DNA of 64,000 bases from an uncultured Lachnospira sp. (GCA_910589305.1 CAJUTV010000001.1:247149-311148), one strand, 5' to 3'. Positions 1 to 9,097 are shown, counted from the first letter of the stretch. Notes: generated by a model not told the origin, from the letters alone. A program made the numbers and translations.

Positions 1-40
1 TTGATGAGGTTAAATCACATTTTTATTTTATACACGTACA
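1..40 (+). repeat. Tail of dispersed hairpin repeat, family 1 (copy G, cut by window edge)
   Basis: The first bases (TTGATGAGGTTAAATCA) match the 3' end of the fuller copy at 49455-49600 (TTGATGAGATTAAATCA). Only the tail is inside the window; the rest would lie upstream. It sits before the promoter of the gene at 309. Similarity is seen directly; the family is defined only from copies in this window. Confidence 0.5.
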
Positions 41-239
41 ACGAATTATACCTTATAGTTTATATAAATAACACCCATTTGTCAATATTTTACGCCTTTT
101 ATTTTCAATCTCCACACTGCTATTTTTCTTTAATGGAAACTATATCAAACTATTTTTCACCATAATAAATGGTTCTGCCACTATACACTTTTCATTTTAA
201 AAACTTTTAAGGCTTTTGACAATAGGATAGCATTTCTCG

Positions 240-268
240 TTGCTTTTCAAGACCATACGCATTATAAT
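240..268 (+). promoter_or_regulatory. Probable sigma-A promoter of the gene at 309
   Basis: TTGCTT at 240-245 and a perfect TATAAT at 263-268 are separated by 17 bases, about 40 bases before the start codon. The -35 box matches only in TTG, so strength is uncertain. The rest of 41-239 is AT-rich and shows no gene or clear site. Confidence 0.5.
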
Positions 269-308
269 AAAAATAGTTGAAGGCTGAAAAGAAAGGCAGG
301 TTATTACG

Positions 309-1328
309 ATGAAAAAACCGATTAAAATTACGATTATAATTGTATTGATTTTAGCTGCTGTCGGTAGCGGAGTCTATTATTATTTCAGTTCTAAAATCCA
401 ATTAAATAATGATTATGCTGTAGGTAACACTGCTGGCAATCTCAATAACGGCGGTAAGTTTTGTGAATATGATGGAAAAATTTATTTTTCAAACCCTTAT
501 GACAGCGGTCATTTATATGTGATGAATTCCGATTGTACCAAAGCGCAGGCTCTAAATGCAGACACGGTTTCATCACTTAATGTATGCGGCAATTATATTT
601 ACTATGTACGCAATAATTTTTCAAGAACGACCATTGCAACAGGAACACGCGCACAGTTATTTGGCGTGTACCGAACCAATCTAAGCGGTGAAGAAGCACA
701 GATGCTGTATCAGACAAAATCAGGTATTGCCTCATTACATGGCAACTACCTATACTATCAGCATTACACAGACGAAGAGGGAATGACTTTTTACAAGATA
801 AAAATTGATGGAAAGGAAGAGACGAAACTTTCAGATAAAGTATACAATCCTGCCAGTATATTAAACGGAAAAATGTATTTTACAGATACATACAATAACA
901 ATCGAATCAGCACGATGGATTTAAATACCAATTCTATCTCTGCATTTTATACTGCTGGCTCATATCTAGTTGATGCTGCTGCCGATTATATATACTATAT
1001 TGATTTGGATAAAAACTATGCACTTGTAAGACTGAACACCTCAACAAAAACACTTGAACAATTATTCTCCGCTTCCGATGCAAAAGTTATTAATTATAAC
1101 CGATATGGTTCTAAAATCTTTTTCCAATTAGAAGGCGGTGAACAGCCTGGATTATATCGCATTAATACGGACGGAACGCAGCTTGAATTTATAGCCGCAG
1201 GAAATATAGCTAGTATTCACTGTACTTCACAATATACCTTTTTCCAGTATTATGAAGATAAGATATCATTGTACAGAGTACCTACCACAGGAGTAATTAC
1301 TACGGTTGATGAGATACAGATTAAATAA
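309..1328 (+). CDS. Membrane-anchored DUF5050-type beta-propeller protein
   Basis: 339 residues. The N-terminus has two lysines followed by one hydrophobic helix (about 6-26) and no lipobox or clear cleavage site, so the protein is probably anchored with its body outside. The rest is built of repeated short beta stretches of the type G-x-Y-I/L-Y-Y/F (near NYIYYV, NYLYYQ, GKMYFT, DYIYYI, SKIFFQ). This is the pattern of DUF5050 proteins, predicted to form propeller-like sheets; their function is unknown. An AAAGGCAGG-like ribosome site precedes the ATG. The gene stands alone, with its own promoter and a long hairpin terminator behind it, convergent to the next gene. Family call from pattern recognition; no enzymatic motif seen. 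Confidence 0.7.
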   Translation: MKKPIKITIIIVLILAAVGSGVYYYFSSKIQLNNDYAVGNTAGNLNNGGKFCEYDGKIYFSNPYDSGHLYVMNSDCTKAQALNADTVSSLNVCGNYIYYVRNNFSRTTIATGTRAQLFGVYRTNLSGEEAQMLYQTKSGIASLHGNYLYYQHYTDEEGMTFYKIKIDGKEETKLSDKVYNPASILNGKMYFTDTYNNNRISTMDLNTNSISAFYTAGSYLVDAAADYIYYIDLDKNYALVRLNTSTKTLEQLFSASDAKVINYNRYGSKIFFQLEGGEQPGLYRINTDGTQLEFIAAGNIASIHCTSQYTFFQYYEDKISLYRVPTTGVITTVDEIQIK

Positions 1329-1351
1329 TTGCTTATGCTTTTATCAACAAC

Positions 1352-1453
1352 AAAAGGATTGTCACATTCAGAGAATCATATACAAAGTATTGTAAATATA
1401 ATGAATTATTAACAATATCTTGTATATTCAGTCTTTCATGTGACAACCCTTTT
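1352..1453. terminator. Long nested hairpin, bidirectional terminator between convergent genes
   Basis: The outer arms (AAAAGG-A-TTGTCACAT at 1352-1367 and ATGTGACAA-C-CCTTTT at 1438-1453) pair except for one A/C mismatch. The right arm runs into TTTTATTTT. An inner pair, ATACAAAGTATTGT with ACAATATCTTGTAT, matches at 12 of 14 positions. It lies between the stops of the genes at 309-1328 (+) and 1524-2072 (-), so it can serve both. Confidence 0.7.
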
Positions 1454-1457
1454 ATTT

Positions 1458-1500
1458 TCACGAGCAATGAGCCAAGTGCCACGCTTGCGCAAGTATTTGA
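1458..1500 (-). repeat. Dispersed repeat family 2, copy 1
   Basis: On the minus strand this reads GCAAGCGTGGCACTTGG continuing to GCTCATTGCTCG. A 20-base core, GGCACTTGGCTCATTGCTCG, is identical to the copy at 9314-9333 on the plus strand. It abuts the terminator hairpin. Function unknown. Confidence 0.7.
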
Positions 1501-1523
1501 CTTTTTCTTCTCTTTATTCTATC

Positions 1524-2072
1524 TTATTCTAATTTTATTTCATGAAAATTTATTTCAAAGTTTTCATATATGCTCACTTTTACTTTATCATCAAACGTAT
1601 AATAAGTCATTTCATCACTTTCAAAATTATAGACCATAATTTGTTTTTTTTCATAATCCACAATCCAATATTCCCGAACACCTGCTGTACGATATTTCAA
1701 TAATTTCTTATAAAAATCCATAGAACGACTGCTTGGAGAAACAATCTCAATAATCCAATCAGGCGCGCCGTTACAGCCCTTATCATTTAATTTATTGTTA
1801 TCGCAAATTACAGAAATATCAGGTTCTACATACGTTTTGTCATCTGCATTTAAAAATACAGCGAATGGAGCTGGAAACACCTCACAATCCCCATTATGAG
1901 AACGAATATAATCTTTTATTTGATAAGATAGCTCCATTACAATTCTTTGATGTACCATACTAGGAGCAGCTATCATATAAATTTGCCCATCTATTAATTC
2001 TGCTCGTTGTCCATCTGGGAGTGCATAAATATCCTCTATCGTATAATATTCTATTTGTCTTGCTGCTTCCAT
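1524..2072 (-). CDS. Uma2-family (DUF820) PD-(D/E)XK endonuclease-like protein
   Basis: 182 residues from the ATG at 2072, which has AAGGGG ten bases upstream; a GTG three codons earlier overlaps that site and was rejected. The sequence has the Uma2 layout: an N-terminal Y-x-x-x-E-I/L-P-x-G-x-R-x-E-L-I-D-G stretch, V-E-P-D-I-S-V-I in the middle and W-I-I-E-I-V-S-P-S-S followed by a lysine-rich segment. The aspartate and glutamate of the nuclease-like core are therefore present. Uma2 proteins are restriction-endonuclease-fold proteins of mostly unknown role, often in mobile or multicopy contexts. No partner gene is next to it. The stop is close to the shared hairpin with the gene at 309. Confidence 0.8.
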   Translation of the reverse strand: MEAARQIEYYTIEDIYALPDGQRAELIDGQIYMIAAPSMVHQRIVMELSYQIKDYIRSHNGDCEVFPAPFAVFLNADDKTYVEPDISVICDNNKLNDKGCNGAPDWIIEIVSPSSRSMDFYKKLLKYRTAGVREYWIVDYEKKQIMVYNFESDEMTYYTFDDKVKVSIYENFEINFHEIKLE

Positions 2073-2145
2073 TTTAATCACACCCCTTTTTTCATAATCA
2101 TATCAAACATTTATTCGTATGACAAGTGATGTTTAAAAGGATAAT

Positions 2146-2589
2146 TTACTCTTTATTTCCGCATAAGCTAAATATCACTACGCCTGCTATTGCAACAGCA
2201 ATTCCTAATAACTTCATCCATGAAAAATCCGATTTTTTGCTTCCAAATAAACCAAACAGCTCAATAATATAAGCTACTGCAATTTGAGTTACAACAATTG
2301 TTATCTCTGCCTTTGCAACGCCTAATGAACTCATGGACTTAATGACGGTAAATGTAATAAAGGCACCTATCACACCACCCAACAGCGAAATTTTAGGATT
2401 TACACCCCAAATTCCAGCAATTTCTGGTCTACCATCTATAATCCACATAATGACACAAGTAACAAATGCTGTTATTTGCACAAATCCAGCAGCAACCCAA
2501 ATACTGCTGGATTTTGTAACATTGGTATTAAACACGCCTTGAATACTCATCAAAGCACCTGATAACATGGCTATTAAAAAACCTATCAC
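2146..2589 (-). CDS. YdcZ-like (DUF606) DMT-superfamily membrane protein
   Basis: 147 residues from a GTG at 2589 with GGGAGG six bases upstream; longer readings have no ribosome site. About five hydrophobic helices are visible, with F-x-x-A-M-L-S-G-A-L-M-S-I-Q-G-V-F-N-T at the start and a C-terminal L-L-G-I-A-V-A-I-A-G-V helix. This is the length and pattern of single-domain YdcZ/DUF606 members of the drug/metabolite transporter superfamily, whose substrates are mostly unknown. It is a lone gene, minus strand, between the Uma2-like gene and the solute-binding protein gene. Confidence 0.75.
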   Translation of the reverse strand: MIGFLIAMLSGALMSIQGVFNTNVTKSSSIWVAAGFVQITAFVTCVIMWIIDGRPEIAGIWGVNPKISLLGGVIGAFITFTVIKSMSSLGVAKAEITIVVTQIAVAYIIELFGLFGSKKSDFSWMKLLGIAVAIAGVVIFSLCGNKE

Positions 2590-2704
2590 ATCAAACCTCC
2601 CACACTTTACTATATATATTTCCATACCACGACAAACTGCCGCTCTTATATATAGTATGTGCAATTTTTACCATGTAATTCAAAAAGTGCTTTTTTTCAT
2701 TTGA

Positions 2705-3967
2705 TTACTTTTGAGAAACAAAATCGGCTGCAAATGTATCCACTGCTGTTGTTATATCTTCTCCGTCCCACACTTTATGAATCATAATCTCATATCTTGA
2801 ATAATAATACATCTGTCCCATAAACTGTGCTTGACATTTAGAATCATTAAAAAGCTGATATACCATATTTTTATTATTGTCTTTAGAATCTTCAGACACA
2901 CTATTTTTTGCACTTAAAAGACCTGCCTTATCAAACATTGCACTGGCATAATCATAGCTTAAACAGTGCGCCACAGCCTTTGCAACCTCAATATCATCGG
3001 CATACGGACTTACAAAAACATCCACATTTTCAGACATTAGAGAAGTCTCAAGACCATCTGCAAGCTTTGGCACTTTGATAATCTCATAATTTACAGAAGA
3101 AGAATCAATTTCTTTTAAATGATTGACATCTGTAATTGTATATACCATTGTACCCTCTGCAAATTTAGTTGATGTATCATCAATGACATTGGTGCCTCTT
3201 GCAATGCCAAACTGTTCTTTTTGCTTAACATATTGCTCCATCGCTTTTTTTAGTATCTCTTTATTGACACTTAATGATGATATATCATCTCCTGTTTCAC
3301 TGCCAATATCAATACTATCACAAGAAAAACAATAGTTTATAAACATATTGGAAACATCCCAGTCAAAAATCTGTTTAATATTTGCATTTTTATCATCCAT
3401 CTTATAATTCAGCGAATATTGATATAATTCATCAAATGTAGAAACTTTTGATGCAACATCTTTGTTATATACCATAAAAGGAATATTAAAAGACAGTGGA
3501 TATCCATATAGTTCATTGTCAAATGTTGCTGCTTCTATTGCCGCTTTGCTAAAATTTTTCTCATTATAATAGGATGCATAGGTATTATTTTTTAACACCA
3601 GTCCCATCATATTTGCCTTTTCAAGCTGGTCAGCAGACATAATATAGATATCGGGCGCATCACTGCCATGAATACTGTTATTATAAATATTCTCTAAATA
3701 ATTTTCTGAATCCATAAGCTGTGGTTTTATCTCAATTAAATCGTTTGCTTGATTGACCTGCTCTGCAACATACTCAAGATATGGCGCATATTTATCATTC
3801 GTATACCACACCGTAACTTGTTTAAGCGTTTCTAGTTGTATACTTTTAGCTATCTTATCTGCATTTTCGCCACAACCTGCCAAAGGAACGCATAATGCAA
3901 TCACCATCATTATTGCAACGATTTTTCTTGTCCAATTTATAGATTTTTTCTTCTTAAATAAATTCAT
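2705..3967 (-). CDS. Extracellular solute-binding lipoprotein (ABC sugar type)
   Basis: 420 residues. A basic N-terminus, a hydrophobic stretch and the lipobox L-A-G-C (cysteine near residue 32) mark a lipoprotein signal. The mature part has the features of family 1 extracellular solute-binding proteins: V-T-V-W-Y-T at the start, D-A-P-D-I-Y-I-M in the first lobe, and aromatic residues in the binding lobe. The start lies inside the last codons of argD (14-base overlap) with AGGAAGG six bases ahead, so translation is probably coupled. No permease or ATPase gene is next to it; the partners are elsewhere or absent. Substrate unknown: the domain suggests sugars, the arginine operon context suggests something else. 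Confidence 0.8.
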   Translation of the reverse strand: MNLFKKKKSINWTRKIVAIMMVIALCVPLAGCGENADKIAKSIQLETLKQVTVWYTNDKYAPYLEYVAEQVNQANDLIEIKPQLMDSENYLENIYNNSIHGSDAPDIYIMSADQLEKANMMGLVLKNNTYASYYNEKNFSKAAIEAATFDNELYGYPLSFNIPFMVYNKDVASKVSTFDELYQYSLNYKMDDKNANIKQIFDWDVSNMFINYCFSCDSIDIGSETGDDISSLSVNKEILKKAMEQYVKQKEQFGIARGTNVIDDTSTKFAEGTMVYTITDVNHLKEIDSSSVNYEIIKVPKLADGLETSLMSENVDVFVSPYADDIEVAKAVAHCLSYDYASAMFDKAGLLSAKNSVSEDSKDNNKNMVYQLFNDSKCQAQFMGQMYYYSRYEIMIHKVWDGEDITTAVDTFAADFVSQK

Positions 3968-5147
3968 CAAGAACCTTCCTAAGTTTTTCTATCATTTCAT
4001 CAACGTCACCCGTCGTTATAACAAGCGGTGGAACAAAACGTATCACATTTGTTCCTGCTGCAAATAATATCAATCCATTATCCAAACATTTTGCAATGAC
4101 ATCTTTTGGATTAACAGTAAGCTCTATACCTTGTATCAACCCTATTCCTCTGCACTCCCGCACAATTTCATAGTCATGAACCACCTGATTTAGACGCTCT
4201 GTAAGGTACGCTCCAACGGTCTTGACATTTTCAATGACATTAAATTTATTAAATTGATTAAATACTTCAACGGCTGCCGCACAGGCAAGCGGATTTCCTC
4301 CATATGTTGAGCCATGGTCACCTGGTACCAATGCCTTAGCAACTTCTTCTTTTGCAAGAAAGGCACCTATTGGTATTCCACAGCCTAATGCCTTTGCACA
4401 TGTAAGAATATCAGGTTCTACACCATATTGCTGATATGCAAACATAGAGCCGCTTCTGCCCATACCACACTGTATTTCATCAAGAATTAACAAAATGCCT
4501 TTTTCATCACAAATCTGTTTAACGCCTTCCATAAATTCTTTTGTAGCTGGATATATTCCGCCTTCACCTTGAATCGTCTCAAAAATGATAGCACAGGTCT
4601 TATCATTAACCAATTCTTTTACACTGTTTAAATCATTAAATCGTGCAAATTTAACACCAGACAACATTGGTCCAAATGCTTCCTGATAATGATAATTGCC
4701 TGTTACTGCAAGCGCCCCCATGCTTCTTCCATGAAAGGAATGCTCCATAGCAATAATTTCATGGTCTGTAGAATTATCCTTTAAATAGGCATATTTTTTT
4801 GCAAGCTTAATTGCCCCTTCAATAGCTTCTGTACCGCTGTTTGTAAAAAATACCCTGTCCATGCCAGAGGCAGCAGTAATCACTTTTGCTGCAAGAACCG
4901 CTGGTTCATTGTAAAAATAATTTGATGTGTGAATCATTTTATCAATCTGATTTTTCAGCGCATTATTGTACTCTTTATTATTATACCCAAGTGCAAATAC
5001 GGCAATTCCTGCTCCAAAATCAAGATAGCGGTTGCCGTTGGTATCATATAACCGTATGCCATTTCCTTTTTCTACTACAATTGGATAACGATTATATGTA
5101 TGAATCAATTTTTCTTCTGCTAATTGTATTACTTCTTCCGTTTGCAT
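3954..5147 (-). CDS. argD: Acetylornithine aminotransferase
   Basis: 397 residues, usual for the family. It transfers the amino group from glutamate to N-acetylglutamate semialdehyde, giving N-acetylornithine, with PLP in the cytoplasm. Seen: G-A-G-I-A-V near residue 50, F-F-T-N-S-G-T-E-A for the phosphate-binding region, L-I-L-D-E-I-Q-C-G-M-G-R-S-G and the PLP lysine in T-C-A-K-A-L (about residue 252). Start chosen at the ATG with AGAGG five bases upstream; a GTG two codons earlier overlaps that site. It follows argB in the argC-J-B-D run. A succinyl-ornithine or ornithine aminotransferase is possible by sequence, but the operon settles it. Confidence 0.95.
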   Translation of the reverse strand: MQTEEVIQLAEEKLIHTYNRYPIVVEKGNGIRLYDTNGNRYLDFGAGIAVFALGYNNKEYNNALKNQIDKMIHTSNYFYNEPAVLAAKVITAASGMDRVFFTNSGTEAIEGAIKLAKKYAYLKDNSTDHEIIAMEHSFHGRSMGALAVTGNYHYQEAFGPMLSGVKFARFNDLNSVKELVNDKTCAIIFETIQGEGGIYPATKEFMEGVKQICDEKGILLILDEIQCGMGRSGSMFAYQQYGVEPDILTCAKALGCGIPIGAFLAKEEVAKALVPGDHGSTYGGNPLACAAAVEVFNQFNKFNVIENVKTVGAYLTERLNQVVHDYEIVRECRGIGLIQGIELTVNPKDVIAKCLDNGLILFAAGTNVIRFVPPLVITTGDVDEMIEKLRKVLDEFI

Positions 5148-5255
5148 ATACACCTCTTTTCTGTGCTGTTACTGCATAAAACAAGCTTAGAAACAGCACC
5201 AATCCAAACTTGTTTTACTATTTATTCATTAGATACTATTTGTATAATACTAAAT

Positions 5256-6152
5256 TTAAATATTAGTTGTAAAGAACCTTTCTGCATTATCACTTAAAAT
5301 AGCTGTTCCAATACCCTTATTGGTAAAGATTTCAAGCAAAAGACAATGCGGAATACGTCCATCAAGTATATGCACTCTGGAAACACCATGCTCTATGGCA
5401 TCAATACAATTATTTAATTTTGGAAGCATACCGCCTCCTATTGTTCCCCCTGACAAAAGTCCTCTCGCCTCTGATGTGGAAAGTTCTGAAATCAATGTTT
5501 TTTTATCATTGTAATCACGGTACACGCCTTCAATATCGGTCAAAAATGCCAATTTTTCTGCATGAACTGCCCTTGCAATGGCACAGGCGGCATCATCGGC
5601 ATTGATATTATAAGAATAAAAATGCTCATCATAGCCTATTGGACATATAACTGGAAGAAAATCATCTTTTAATAAAGAATGAATGATTGTTGAATCAACA
5701 TCTTTAACTTCTCCAACATATCCAATATCCTCACCATCCGAATATTTTTTCTCAACCTTTAGCATACCGCCGTCTTTACCGCTTATACCGCAAGCTTTAA
5801 CGCCCAGCTCACTGATAAGCGATACAAGGTTTTTATTAACCTTATTAAGCACCATCTCGGCTATTTCCATTGTCGCCTCATCGGTCACACGAAGTCCATT
5901 GACAAATCGAGGCTCCATACCTGACTTTTCAACCCATTTGCTAATTTCTTTTCCGCCGCCATGCACAATAATAGGCTTAAATCCAACCAGTTTTAACAAG
6001 ACTACATCTTGAATCACCTTTCTTTTTAAAGCCTCATCGACCATAGCACTTCCACCGTACTTTACCACAATAATTTTTCGATTAAATTTTTGTATATATG
6101 GGAGGGCTTCCACCAAAATGGACGCCTTCTTTAATTCTTCATCTAAATTCAT
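5256..6152 (-). CDS. argB: Acetylglutamate kinase
   Basis: 298 residues from the ATG at 6152, which has GGAG seven bases upstream. The frame stays open for another 56 codons, but that part has no ribosome site and no family similarity. It phosphorylates N-acetylglutamate with ATP, usually the arginine-controlled step. Seen: K-Y-G-G-S-A-M at the N-terminus (phosphate binding), V-H-G-G-G-K-E-I, N-I-N-A-D-D-A-A near the middle and L-L-S-G-G-T-I-G-G-G-M-L-P-K at the C-terminus. The segment between argJ and argB (6153-6350, about 200 bases) holds two near-identical short direct repeats (CAACAAACCTTATTTGTGA and a variant) and no gene. Confidence 0.95.
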   Translation of the reverse strand: MNLDEELKKASILVEALPYIQKFNRKIIVVKYGGSAMVDEALKRKVIQDVVLLKLVGFKPIIVHGGGKEISKWVEKSGMEPRFVNGLRVTDEATMEIAEMVLNKVNKNLVSLISELGVKACGISGKDGGMLKVEKKYSDGEDIGYVGEVKDVDSTIIHSLLKDDFLPVICPIGYDEHFYSYNINADDAACAIARAVHAEKLAFLTDIEGVYRDYNDKKTLISELSTSEARGLLSGGTIGGGMLPKLNNCIDAIEHGVSRVHILDGRIPHCLLLEIFTNKGIGTAILSDNAERFFTTNI

Positions 6153-6350
6153 ATCAATACTCCATTCTAAAGCGTAGTGTAAGAATTGCACAATAGCAAA
6201 AAATACTAAAGCATCTGCAAAAATAATTTCCATTGTTACAACAAACCTTATTTGTGACGCTTTGGCACAAACAGGCAACAAACTTATTTGTGAAACAATA
6301 TATGCAGCATTATTTTTCACACAAATCCTCTATTACAATCACCCCATTTA

Positions 6351-7586
6351 TTAAGAGCGATAATCTGCATTAATCTTTATATAATCAAATGTTAAATCAC
6401 AGCCCCATGCCGTTGCTTTTTCATTTCCTGACTGTATATCCACAATCGCTGTAATTGGATTTTGGGATAAAATTTCGGTTGCTTTCTCTTCACTGTAATT
6501 GGCAGCTACACCATTTTCAACAATCTTAATTTTTCCTGCCTCGCTCTCAAAATAAATATCCACCTTTTCAGGGTCAAAATCAGCTCCTGAATACCCCATA
6601 GCACACAGCATTCTTCCCCAGTTGGCATCGTGTCCAAAGATGGCACATTTCGTAAGATTAGAAGTCACCACAGACTTTGCCAGCACTTTTGCCTGCTCCT
6701 TTGTCTTTGCATTGATTACTTGAACCTCAAAAAGACACGTACACCCTTCACCGTCTCCTGCTATCATTTTTGACAACTCTGTAAGAACATAGCAAAGAGC
6801 TTGATAATACAACTCATAATCGGCTTTGTTATCCATTGTTATTGCTTGATTTTTAGCCATACCATTTGCCATAACAAGAACGGTATCATTGGTTGATGTA
6901 TCGCCGTCAACCGATATCATATTAAAGGAATCCTCAACAATCGCACTGGTCATTTTCTTTAATGCAGATTGTTCAATTACTGCATCCGAAGTAATAAAAC
7001 ATAACATGGTTGCCATATTTGGGTGTATCATACCCGCGCCTTTGCACATTCCGCCGACTGTAACGGTTTTTCCGCCGATTTCTACCGAAACAGCAACCTG
7101 CTTATCCCTTGTATCCGTTGTCATAATTGCCTTAGCCGCATCGGTTCCTGCATCTAACGTATCGGACAATGTTGGTACAAGCAATTCAATTCCATGAAGA
7201 ATCTTATCCATTGGAAGCTGCATTCCTATCACTCCAGTTGAACCTAAAAGAACAGAATCTTCAGGTATAGAAAGCAGCTTTGAAACCGTTTCTGCCTCTT
7301 TTTTACAAGCATTATCCCCATCGTTGCCTGTACACGCATTGGCAATACCACTATTAATAACAACGGCTTGTGAAAATGCACTATTGTTTACTACATTTTT
7401 ATCCCATTTTACAGGTGCTGCAAAAACTTTATTTAATGTAAATGTTCCTGCTGTCACACAAGGCTTTTCGGAATATATCATAGCCATATCTTTTTTGATA
7501 TTATTTTTGATACCCGCTTGAACGGCTGCCGCCTTAAATCCTTTTGCAGCAGTAACACCACCTTCTATTATTTTTATATTATCCAT
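6351..7586 (-). CDS. argJ: Bifunctional ornithine acetyltransferase / N-acetylglutamate synthase
   Basis: 411 residues. It recycles the acetyl group from acetylornithine to glutamate, which makes the pathway cyclic. The proenzyme cleaves itself before a threonine: the motif H-P-N-M-A-T-M-L-C-F puts the cut between Ala192 and Thr193. Other family marks are G-S-T-G-V-I-G near 115 and G-H-D-A-N-W-G-R near 330. Neither argA nor argE is seen here, in keeping with the cyclic route. The ATG at 7586 fits the family start, but no good ribosome site precedes it. Second gene of the argC operon. Confidence 0.95.
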   Translation of the reverse strand: MDNIKIIEGGVTAAKGFKAAAVQAGIKNNIKKDMAMIYSEKPCVTAGTFTLNKVFAAPVKWDKNVVNNSAFSQAVVINSGIANACTGNDGDNACKKEAETVSKLLSIPEDSVLLGSTGVIGMQLPMDKILHGIELLVPTLSDTLDAGTDAAKAIMTTDTRDKQVAVSVEIGGKTVTVGGMCKGAGMIHPNMATMLCFITSDAVIEQSALKKMTSAIVEDSFNMISVDGDTSTNDTVLVMANGMAKNQAITMDNKADYELYYQALCYVLTELSKMIAGDGEGCTCLFEVQVINAKTKEQAKVLAKSVVTSNLTKCAIFGHDANWGRMLCAMGYSGADFDPEKVDIYFESEAGKIKIVENGVAANYSEEKATEILSQNPITAIVDIQSGNEKATAWGCDLTFDYIKINADYRS

Positions 7587-7675
7587 ATATTTAACATGCT
7601 GTCAATATATTTTTGACTGCTTTTCCTTTCTTATTTATTTCATTACAACCATATTAAAAATAGGCTCTTGTACCG

Positions 7676-7745
7676 TCAAACGGATATTTGCAACCCACTT
7701 TACTGCTTGCTTAAACCACCTAACTGTTCTCACAGCACAAGTCTT
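7676..7745 (+). repeat. Dispersed hairpin repeat, family 1 (copy E)
   Basis: The core (ACGGATATTTGCAACCC, then CTGCTTGCTTAAA, CTAACTGTTCTCACAGC and CAAGTC) aligns with the copy at 49455-49600. It fills the argC-argJ gap and reaches the last bases of argC, so argC ends inside the repeat edge. The first hairpin is weak in this copy. Confidence 0.6.
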
Positions 7746-8790
7746 ATGGGAATAATGGCACTGTCATAAGCCCTTCATTTTCTTTGAACCCAAACATTAA
7801 ATTCATATTCTGCACAGCTTGCCCTGCTGCACCTTTGACAAGATTGTCAAGCGCCCCCATCATAATCAAGCGATGTGTTCGTGGCTCAATCTTAAAGTTT
7901 ATATCAACAAAATTGCTGCCCTCCACCCATCTTGTTTCTGGACACACATCTTTATCCAAAACACGGATAAAATACTCATCTTGATAGTAGGCATCATAAA
8001 TTTGTTTTACCTCTTCATAGACAACATCTTTTGCCAAATCTGCATAAGCAGTAACAAGAATACCTCTGTTCATTGGCACTAAATGCGGTGTAAAGATTAA
8101 TTTAATATCATCTTTTGCACAAGCATACCCTAACTGTTCTTCTATTTCTGGCGTATGTCTGTGTGTGCCTACACCATATGCCTTCATATTTTCATTGACT
8201 TCACAGAATAAATTTTGCACTTTCGCACTGCGTCCTGCTCCTGATGTCCCGCTCTTTGCATCAATAATAATAGAATATGGATTAATAATTCCTTCTTTTA
8301 TCATAGGATATAAAGTCAATATAGAAGTCGTTGTATAACAGCCTGGATTTGCAATAATTCTTGTATTTTTATCAATTTTATTTCTATTAATTTCACACAA
8401 TCCATATACAGCTTCCTCAATATACTGTGGTGCTTTATGCTCAATCTTATACCAATCTTCATAAATATGCACATCTTTCAATCGAAAATCAGCACTCAAA
8501 TCAATAATTTTGACTTTATTTAATATCTCCTCATTGACAAGCGAAGCACATAACCCCTGTGGTGTTGCTGTAAATATTACATCAACCTGACTTGCAAGCA
8601 ATTCCATATTGTCGTCCATACATTTTGAATCGACAAGCTGAAACATATTTCTATATATATCTGCATAATTTTCATTAACATAGCTTCTTGAACCATACCA
8701 AACAATTTCTGCCTCTTTATGACCTAACAAAATTCTTACCAGTTCATTTCCTGCATAGCCCGTTGCACCAATAATTCCAACCCTTATCAT
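7744..8790 (-). CDS. argC: N-acetyl-gamma-glutamyl-phosphate reductase
   Basis: 348 residues, usual length. It reduces N-acetylglutamyl phosphate to the semialdehyde with NADPH. Seen: the Rossmann motif G-I-I-G-A-T-G-Y-A-G-N-E at the N-terminus, the catalytic cysteine in I-A-N-P-G-C-Y-T-T (Cys151), and G-T-H-R-H-T-P-E-I for the substrate side. GAGG stands four bases before the ATG. It is the first gene of the argC-argJ-argB-argD run, with a promoter and operator-like repeats in the divergent gap to argG. The last residues (L-F-P) overlap the edge of a dispersed repeat. Confidence 0.95.
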   Translation of the reverse strand: MIRVGIIGATGYAGNELVRILLGHKEAEIVWYGSRSYVNENYADIYRNMFQLVDSKCMDDNMELLASQVDVIFTATPQGLCASLVNEEILNKVKIIDLSADFRLKDVHIYEDWYKIEHKAPQYIEEAVYGLCEINRNKIDKNTRIIANPGCYTTTSILTLYPMIKEGIINPYSIIIDAKSGTSGAGRSAKVQNLFCEVNENMKAYGVGTHRHTPEIEEQLGYACAKDDIKLIFTPHLVPMNRGILVTAYADLAKDVVYEEVKQIYDAYYQDEYFIRVLDKDVCPETRWVEGSNFVDINFKIEPRTHRLIMMGALDNLVKGAAGQAVQNMNLMFGFKENEGLMTVPLFP

Positions 8791-8843
8791 ACTTCCTCAT
8801 TTCTGTGCATTATTTTTTGCACCTTTCATTTTCTTTGTTCATT

Positions 8844-8871
8844 ATTATAGCAACTTTTTTTTCTATGTAAA
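8844..8871 (-). promoter_or_regulatory. Promoter of the argC operon
   Basis: On the minus strand TTTACA (8866-8871) and a perfect TATAAT (8844-8849) are 16 bases apart. The predicted RNA start would be about 50 bases before the argC ATG. Inverted repeats at 8879-8918 lie directly upstream. Confidence 0.65.
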
Positions 8872-8878
8872 GTACTAA

Positions 8879-8918
8879 TTGCATAAAATTTTATTTTTAT
8901 GCAATATTTCTTGCATAA
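8879..8918. promoter_or_regulatory. Inverted-repeat operator candidate for argC
   Basis: Three half-sites of type TTGCATAA occur: TTGCATAAAA (8879-8888), TTTTATGCAA (8895-8904) and TTGCATAA (8911-8918). The last two form ATGCAA-N6-TTGCAT. They lie next to the -35 box of argC. An arginine repressor is the obvious candidate, but the halves differ from the TGAAT halves of the ARG box near argG, so the binder is inferred. Confidence 0.45.
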
Positions 8919-8924
8919 TAGTCA

Positions 8925-9090
8925 AAATGGATACTCGCCATTTATTGTGCTATTTGCTTATAACCTTATAACTGCTATCATAGCTTTTAAATTGGAATAT
9001 AAGCCCTAACTGAAACAATCTTACTCACCTTCTACCTATGCCTGTGTGAAATTGAAATAGTGGACTTTCTTAATGCAGTTAAATAAATTG
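8925..9090 (+). repeat. Dispersed hairpin repeat, family 1 (copy D)
   Basis: It begins with the hairpin AAATGG / CCATTT (8925-8930 and 8938-8943) around ATACTCG, then TGTGCTATTTGCTTATAAC and AACTGCTATCATAGC. It ends near GTGGACTTTCTTAATGCAG, matching GGGGACTTCCTTGATGAG of the 49455 copy. The middle is diverged. It fills much of the divergent argC/argG gap. Confidence 0.6.
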
Positions 9091-9097
9091 AATATTT

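Noticed and set aside
1524..2072. Uma2-like gene as part of a mobile element
   Set aside because: No transposase, terminal repeats or target duplication were found around it.
6153..6320. N-terminal extension of the argB frame by 56 codons
   Set aside because: No ribosome site, no family similarity; the ATG at 6152 has GGAG and gives the family start.
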